Positions 59,889 to 64,000 of a stretch of DNA of 64,000 nt are shown here, in pieces. The stretch spans positions 3,100,001 through 3,164,000 of the forward strand of contig CP073016.1 of the NCBI GenBank assembly GCA_025370075.1. The letters are read 5' to 3'. Under the pieces are notes generated by a model. It had not been told where the DNA came from. It saw only the letters and a program-made list of their open reading frames with translations, and did not search any database. This DNA comes from Chryseotalea sp. WA131a. GTDB taxonomy: Bacteria > Bacteroidota > Bacteroidia > Cytophagales > Cyclobacteriaceae. The stretch's first letter is position 1. Every line of letters starts with the position of its first letter. The translations under genes were made by a program, and so were the position numbers.

Positions 59889-61088
59889 CTACTTTTTCAA
59901 CGGCCACTCTTTAAAATAAGTTAAGCTCCGCCACAGCCACTCCGCGGGTCCGTATTGAAATCGACCGAGCCACCACTTGCTGAAAACGATTTGTAAAGCG
60001 AACACGATGAGAGAAATCGCTGCCCACACACTGGCGCCAAAATTCCCAAGCAATGCTAAGCCGTACGAAAACAAAAGCCATGTGCCAATAAGTGCTTGCA
60101 TTAAATAAGAGGTGAGCCCCATGCGCCCAACTTCATAAAAATTCATCAACCGCCTGTGCCACTTTTCTCTTTGAAAGACAGTGACAATCAACCCCACATA
60201 AATGGCGGCCAGAGCGATATTGAAAACATCGTATACTGTGCCACCCAATAAAAATTGAACAGCCTGAGACATCTCCACCTTGGCAACGAAAATGATGAGT
60301 GCCAACAAACCCGCAAACACCACGCAGCCGAGCAACATCCACAATCCAAGGCGTATCAATTTTTTAAAGAAGGGAATGTTTTCGAAAACTTTCTTTCGGC
60401 CAGCATAAAGACCCAACAGAAATAAACCCATGGTGATGTACAGCCTACCTGAAAGAATTTGGAAATCAAACTTTGATTTGAATTCATAGAAATTTGCCCG
60501 AAGCATATCTAAATAACTTCCGGATTTTAAAGTGCTGTAGTAAATTTCCAATTCTTTTTCGTCCCCTATGGGAAAAGGACTAGCAGAATTTGATAATAGA
60601 ATATCAAAAGTACGCTGAAGGATGGCAGGTGTGTCAAAAACAAGCAAGAGCGCTAAAACCAATAAGAATTTATCGGGCAGTTTGTGACAAAGCAATAACC
60701 CAAAACCCAGCACCGCATAGATGGTAAGTATATCGCCTCTGTAATGAAGGTGATGGACAAGCCCAATGATAAATAGAACAATCAATCGCCAAGCAAATCG
60801 AAAAAGAAATGCGGGCGAGTCATCGCTCTTATCGAGTTGAATAAAAAAACTCATCCCAAACAGGAAAGAAAAAATCATGAAGAACTTGCCCGAGATGAAA
60901 ATGCCAATGAACCCCAATACAATCATATCAGCCAAGTTGTGCGCTCCATAATTTTCATGAATTTTAGGAGGCTGGCCAGCATAGTATTGTTCGGTGAAAT
61001 GAACGAGGATAATGCCCAGCAACGTGAAGCCACGAAGCACATCAATTACTTCGATTCGATTGCTTTTCTTAGCGAGGGCAATATCCAT
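59889..61088 (-). CDS. DUF418 domain-containing membrane protein
   Basis: A 399-residue inner-membrane protein with about nine to ten hydrophobic helices. It starts with the acyltransferase-like RIEVIDVLRGFTLLGIILVH segment and ends with the DUF418 signature KWWLGRFQYGPAEWLWRSLT. Relatives are thought to move or modify small molecules, with some similarity to membrane acyltransferases; role unproven. It stands between the restriction enzyme and a barrel-like protein, on the same strand as both. Confidence 0.85.
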   Translation of the reverse strand: MDIALAKKSNRIEVIDVLRGFTLLGIILVHFTEQYYAGQPPKIHENYGAHNLADMIVLGFIGIFISGKFFMIFSFLFGMSFFIQLDKSDDSPAFLFRFAWRLIVLFIIGLVHHLHYRGDILTIYAVLGFGLLLCHKLPDKFLLVLALLLVFDTPAILQRTFDILLSNSASPFPIGDEKELEIYYSTLKSGSYLDMLRANFYEFKSKFDFQILSGRLYITMGLFLLGLYAGRKKVFENIPFFKKLIRLGLWMLLGCVVFAGLLALIIFVAKVEMSQAVQFLLGGTVYDVFNIALAAIYVGLIVTVFQREKWHRRLMNFYEVGRMGLTSYLMQALIGTWLLFSYGLALLGNFGASVWAAISLIVFALQIVFSKWWLGRFQYGPAEWLWRSLTYFKEWPLKK

Positions 61089-61125
61089 TGATGAATTTGA
61101 TTAAGTTGTTTTTTGAAAAGGCGAC

Positions 61126-61863
61126 TTAACCCTTGTTGCTGCTCCACTTTAAATTTGGCAACCTCCACAACTCAAAACGAAGTTTTATGTTCCATTCAAA
61201 ACCACTCAACTTAATAGGCGCAGTGCTGCTCAAGGGATAGTCTTCTGTAAAGCGAGAATACGCAAGCCGATAGCCGCCCGATGCACCCAAATAAAAATCG
61301 TAAGCGCCAATCCGTAACCTTCTTTCAATGCCAACACCCGCATTAACTTGGATGTAAAATGACATCCACGTTTTGCGATCAGGCACAGTAAGATTAGAAG
61401 CACTTGCCAAAAATGATTGCTGCGAAATCTTGTCATATAGTGTAAGCTCTCCATAACCAATGCCTTCGCCAAAATAAGGGTACACTAACCATTTCGGGCT
61501 TTTGATTAGATCAAAGACTCTGCCTACTTGAATTTCCCAACTTCGAAGTCTGACATATTTTGGGGTGCCTGCAACAAAAGGCGAAGCCGGATTAGACGAT
61601 AAAATAGAAACTGCTACAAAGCTGTAAGAGTTGTTTCGTTTGTCTGATAACGTAATTCCGTAGGTAGGGCCACTATAAGAATTTCTAATTTCTGGGTAAC
61701 CGATAAGGGAAAGGCTAGCATTCAATTCTGAAAAATTTCCATACGTGACGCCCACGTGAGAATAAAAACCAATTTTTCTCTTTGATTTAACCGAATCCGT
61801 TTGGCTCCTTGCAGAGAAGGAACAGAGAGCGAAAATAATTAGGAATGAAATCTTTAGTGTCAT
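61126..61863 (-). CDS. Outer-membrane beta-barrel-like hypothetical protein
   Basis: A 245-residue exported protein with a signal peptide (FLIIFALCSFSARS). Beta-strand-like alternation follows (KIGFYSHVGVTYGNFSEL, SYSGPTYGITLSDK, LVYPYFGEGIGYGE, SFYIQVNAGVGIERR, FYLGASGGYRL) and it ends near an aromatic strand. It is best seen as a small outer-membrane barrel of unknown function. The longer frame opens at TTG 61869; ATG 61863 is used because a well-spaced promoter lies directly upstream (61867-61897). Confidence 0.65.
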   Translation of the reverse strand: MTLKISFLIIFALCSFSARSQTDSVKSKRKIGFYSHVGVTYGNFSELNASLSLIGYPEIRNSYSGPTYGITLSDKRNNSYSFVAVSILSSNPASPFVAGTPKYVRLRSWEIQVGRVFDLIKSPKWLVYPYFGEGIGYGELTLYDKISQQSFLASASNLTVPDRKTWMSFYIQVNAGVGIERRLRIGAYDFYLGASGGYRLAYSRFTEDYPLSSTAPIKLSGFEWNIKLRFELWRLPNLKWSSNKG

Positions 61864-61866
61864 TAA

Positions 61867-61897
61867 CAAATGTAAAAAAGCATGGTCACTAGGCCAA
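61867..61897 (-). promoter_or_regulatory. Promoter of the barrel-like protein gene (near-leaderless)
   Basis: On the minus strand TTG (61895-61897), a 20-nt spacer and an exact -7 element TACATTTG (61867-61874) lie just 3 nt before ATG 61863. The start point must therefore fall at or within the first codons. Confidence 0.55.
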
Positions 61898-61903
61898 GCA
61901 TCA

Positions 61904-62854
61904 TTATTTTGAGACCCTCTCCAACCCTTCTTTTGCCTCCTTCAAACCCCCATCCAATTTCAAGGCAGTCTCGAATAATTTTTTTGCCTCTGCTTTTTGG
62001 CCTCGCTTTTCTTTGATTTGTGCCAAGCGCATATTAGCGCCAGCATGCGAGGGTTCGTTTTGCATTGGCGTATGTGTCAAATATTTTTTTAGGCACTCTT
62101 CACCCCTATCTAACTTTTGGCCAGAGAGCGCACTTGTTTTACCTACTTGATAAATGGAGGTGTAATCTTGGGGGTTTTTCTTGATGGCCTCCTCAAATAG
62201 GGCAAAGGCCTTGTCGTATTGTTTTTGATTGGTATAAAAATTCGCCAACAACGAAATGTAATCCGGATTGATTTTTACGGCCTCCAAAAATTCTTTCTCC
62301 GCTTCTGCCGGTTTTTTATCCGACAAATACACATTCCCTAGTTGCCGATGACCTTCTGCCGGATTTAAGGCGATGATTTGTTTGGCCACTTCTTTGGCTT
62401 TATCGATGCTACCACCCATAAAGCCGGGGGCTTGCAAATAGTATTGGATAAGAGAGGTGCGCGCATCAAGGTTTTTCGGGTCGAGGGCAATGGCCGTTTC
62501 CCAAGCTTTTTTCATCTTAGGGGCCAGCATGCCTTGCTTCAGCATATTGGCATCGCGGGCAATGGTGCCGTAGGTGTTACCCAACCAATTAAAATAATCT
62601 GCTCCTTTCGGATCGGCCTCAGTGGCTTCTTCAAAGTAATCTGAAGCATCGTCATACTCCTTTTTATCAAAGGCAATGCGCCCGAGATAATAACGAGCCG
62701 CTGCGTAGTCAACTGTCTTTTCTCCTACCGATTTTAAAATCTTTTCAGCCTCCTCGTATTTCTTACTTTCATATAAGGCTTTTGCCTTTTCAACAGACGA
62801 CTGGCTAAATAAAGCAACCGGCAATAAAAGGACAGCATACAAAAGAGCTTTCAT
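61904..62854 (-). CDS. Secreted tetratricopeptide repeat protein
   Basis: A 316-residue protein with a signal peptide (LLYAVLLLPVALFSQ) and several TPR units (YESKKYEEAEKILKSV, YDDASDYFEEATEADPKGAD, KPAEAEKEFLEAVKINPDY, YDKAFALFEEAIKKNPQDYT, KRGQKAEAKKLFETALKLDG). TPR proteins in the periplasm scaffold protein complexes; partner unknown. It is separate from the barrel gene, whose promoter lies just past its stop (61904). Confidence 0.85.
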   Translation of the reverse strand: MKALLYAVLLLPVALFSQSSVEKAKALYESKKYEEAEKILKSVGEKTVDYAAARYYLGRIAFDKKEYDDASDYFEEATEADPKGADYFNWLGNTYGTIARDANMLKQGMLAPKMKKAWETAIALDPKNLDARTSLIQYYLQAPGFMGGSIDKAKEVAKQIIALNPAEGHRQLGNVYLSDKKPAEAEKEFLEAVKINPDYISLLANFYTNQKQYDKAFALFEEAIKKNPQDYTSIYQVGKTSALSGQKLDRGEECLKKYLTHTPMQNEPSHAGANMRLAQIKEKRGQKAEAKKLFETALKLDGGLKEAKEGLERVSK

Positions 62855-63019
62855 AAGGAAGGGGGTGAGTTTTATGTGATTAAGACTTCAAAAGAGATGA
62901 AAAGGTTGCGTTTAAGCAGCATTCTTTACCGAATTGTTAAAAACCTAAGACCAATTGATGAATGGTTAGGAGTATCTTGTTGCAGCGTGTAACTTTCCTT
63001 CAAAATAAATTATTGGCAT

Positions 63020-64000
63020 ATGAAATCGTTAGGCTGTATATCGTTTTACGTACTAGCAATTGCTTTTTTTATCTCGTGTGAAAAATCAAAACCAATCACT
63101 AAAAAATGGAACGATGGAGTAGCCAAGCATTTCGATGAGTCACTCAAACCATTTTATCACGGTGTGGCTTCGGGTGATCCATTGCCCGATCGGGTCATCC
63201 TCTGGACGCGCGTTACCCCCGATGATTCACTCTCTTCCATTTCCGTAAAGTGGGAAATCGCGGAAGACGATAAATTTTCTTCGATCTATAAATCAGACAC
63301 ACTGAGTACTTCTCCTTCGCGCGATTACACGGTAAAAGTAGATGTAGATGCACTTAAGCCCGATCAAATTTATTATTATCGATTTAGCGCATTGGGCAAA
63401 ACATCGATTGTGGGACGGACGAAAACCGCGCCCGTTTCGGCCAAAGACAGTTTGAAGTTTGCTATTGTTAGCTGTGCCAATTGGGAATTTGGGTATTTCA
63501 ACCCTTACGATAAAATGGCCGATCGCCCGGTGTTGGATGCGGTACTGCATTTAGGTGATTACATTTACGAATACGGAACGGGCAAATATGGCGATACCAC
63601 CATTGGCCGGATCAATATTCCTCCTCATGAAATTGTTTCGTTGAAAGATTATCGCACGCGCTATTCGCTTTACCGATTGGATAAGGGATTGCGAAGGGTA
63701 CATCAGCTCCATCCATTTATTGCTATTTGGGACGATCACGAAGTGGCAAACAACTCAACCGTAACAGGCGCCCAAAATCACCAGCCCGAAGAAGGTGACT
63801 ATCAAGCAAGAAAAGCAGCCGCACGCCAAACTTATTACGAATGGATGCCCATCCGCGAAAACCAAGAATTGTATAGGAGTTTTTCTTTCGGAAGTTTAGC
63901 GGATGTAATGATGCTAGACGAACGATTGGCTGGTCGTGACCCGGAAATCACCGACCCAACCAATCCGGATTTGGCAAAAGAAGAGCGCACGATGCTTGGC
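63020..64000 (+). CDS. phoD: PhoD-type alkaline phosphatase/phosphodiesterase lipoprotein (partial, runs off window)
   Basis: The frame from ATG 63020 stays open for all 327 codons to the window end. It begins with a lipobox (AIAFFISCEKS) and then the PhoD N-terminal domain (FYHGVASGDPLPDRVILWTR). The metallophosphatase core includes AIVSCANWEFGYF, LHLGDYIYEYG and AIWDDHEVANNS, which carry the metal ligands Cys, Asp and Asp/Asn. ADVMMLDERLAGRDP is also typical. PhoD enzymes hydrolyse phosphomonoesters and diesters outside the cytoplasm using Fe and Ca. The end is beyond the window. A TAACTTTC (62990-62997) could be a degenerate -7 element. Confidence 0.88.
   Translation, partial: MKSLGCISFYVLAIAFFISCEKSKPITKKWNDGVAKHFDESLKPFYHGVASGDPLPDRVILWTRVTPDDSLSSISVKWEIAEDDKFSSIYKSDTLSTSPSRDYTVKVDVDALKPDQIYYYRFSALGKTSIVGRTKTAPVSAKDSLKFAIVSCANWEFGYFNPYDKMADRPVLDAVLHLGDYIYEYGTGKYGDTTIGRINIPPHEIVSLKDYRTRYSLYRLDKGLRRVHQLHPFIAIWDDHEVANNSTVTGAQNHQPEEGDYQARKAAARQTYYEWMPIRENQELYRSFSFGSLADVMMLDERLAGRDPEITDPTNPDLAKEERTMLG

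Noticed and set aside
1..64000. CRISPR arrays, tRNA, rRNA and prophage genes
   Set aside because: No regularly spaced repeats with unique spacers, cloverleaf signals, rRNA-like blocks or phage structural genes were recognised by reading; tRNAscan and CRISPR finders would be decisive.

Overview
The window reads as a chromosomal segment of a Bacteroidota bacterium, most likely in the order Cytophagales. Support comes from TonB-dependent receptors with carboxypeptidase-like N-terminal domains, families common in that group (DUF4783, DUF5916, DUF1684, tricorn-type S41 protease, AsmA, FtsX-type permeases of about 790 residues), Bacteroidota -7 promoter elements (TAnnTTTG) in front of many genes, and almost no Shine-Dalgarno sites. 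I cannot place it below order level. No rRNA, tRNA, CRISPR array or prophage was recognised.

Layout. 1-2.4 kb: the tail of an unknown coiled-coil gene and the last two steps of histidine breakdown (hutG-like, hutF). 2.4-3 kb: a truncated AbiEii-type nucleotidyltransferase toxin with an intact small upstream partner. 2.9-13.4 kb: two paralogous, secreted BNR/sortilin-like proteins of about 1050 residues, separated by a serine hydrolase and an ABC permease. 13.6-21 kb: an epimerase-like protein, a MATE exporter, a TonB receptor divergent from a NAD(P)-binding protein (with four regularly spaced FNR-type boxes between them), a Crp/Fnr regulator and a cystathionine gamma-synthase-type enzyme. 21-28 kb: mostly housekeeping genes, including an aldo/keto reductase, a membrane-anchored MutS-like ATPase, a secreted RidA, a YcxB protein, nadC with DUF4783, and an AhpD-like protein. 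28.4-39.5 kb: an AsmA protein, a dienelactone hydrolase/48-residue protein/NamZ-type muramidase operon, and a tricorn protease operon interrupted by a complete IS5-family element.

39.5-51.9 kb: a DUF5916 outer-membrane protein, an MFS exporter and a lipoprotein. Next is a 1.9-kb patch bounded by two copies of a 36-bp repeat that holds a LuxR regulator and a broken hydrolase. A probable metal (zinc) uptake locus follows: a His/Cys-rich exported protein, a TonB receptor and a lipoprotein behind a promoter with an overlapping palindrome. A methyltransferase and a DDAH-family hydrolase close this part. 52-64 kb: a second dienelactone hydrolase, DinB, a VapBC toxin-antitoxin pair, an amidase, an ST7/TPR-like protein, a single-chain Eco57I-type restriction-modification enzyme, a DUF418 membrane protein, an outer-membrane-like protein, a TPR protein and the 5' part of a PhoD-type phosphatase lipoprotein.

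The clearest new observations are: (1) the IS5 insertion with a TTAA target duplication, whose removal restores a 170-residue gene and joins a three-gene operon; (2) the four-box FNR-like regulatory array between a TonB receptor and an NAD(P)-binding gene next to a Crp/Fnr gene; (3) the His/Cys-rich plus TonB receptor locus; (4) the 36-bp repeat pair around a patch of broken genes; (5) several promoters so close to start codons that leaderless or near-leaderless mRNAs are implied.
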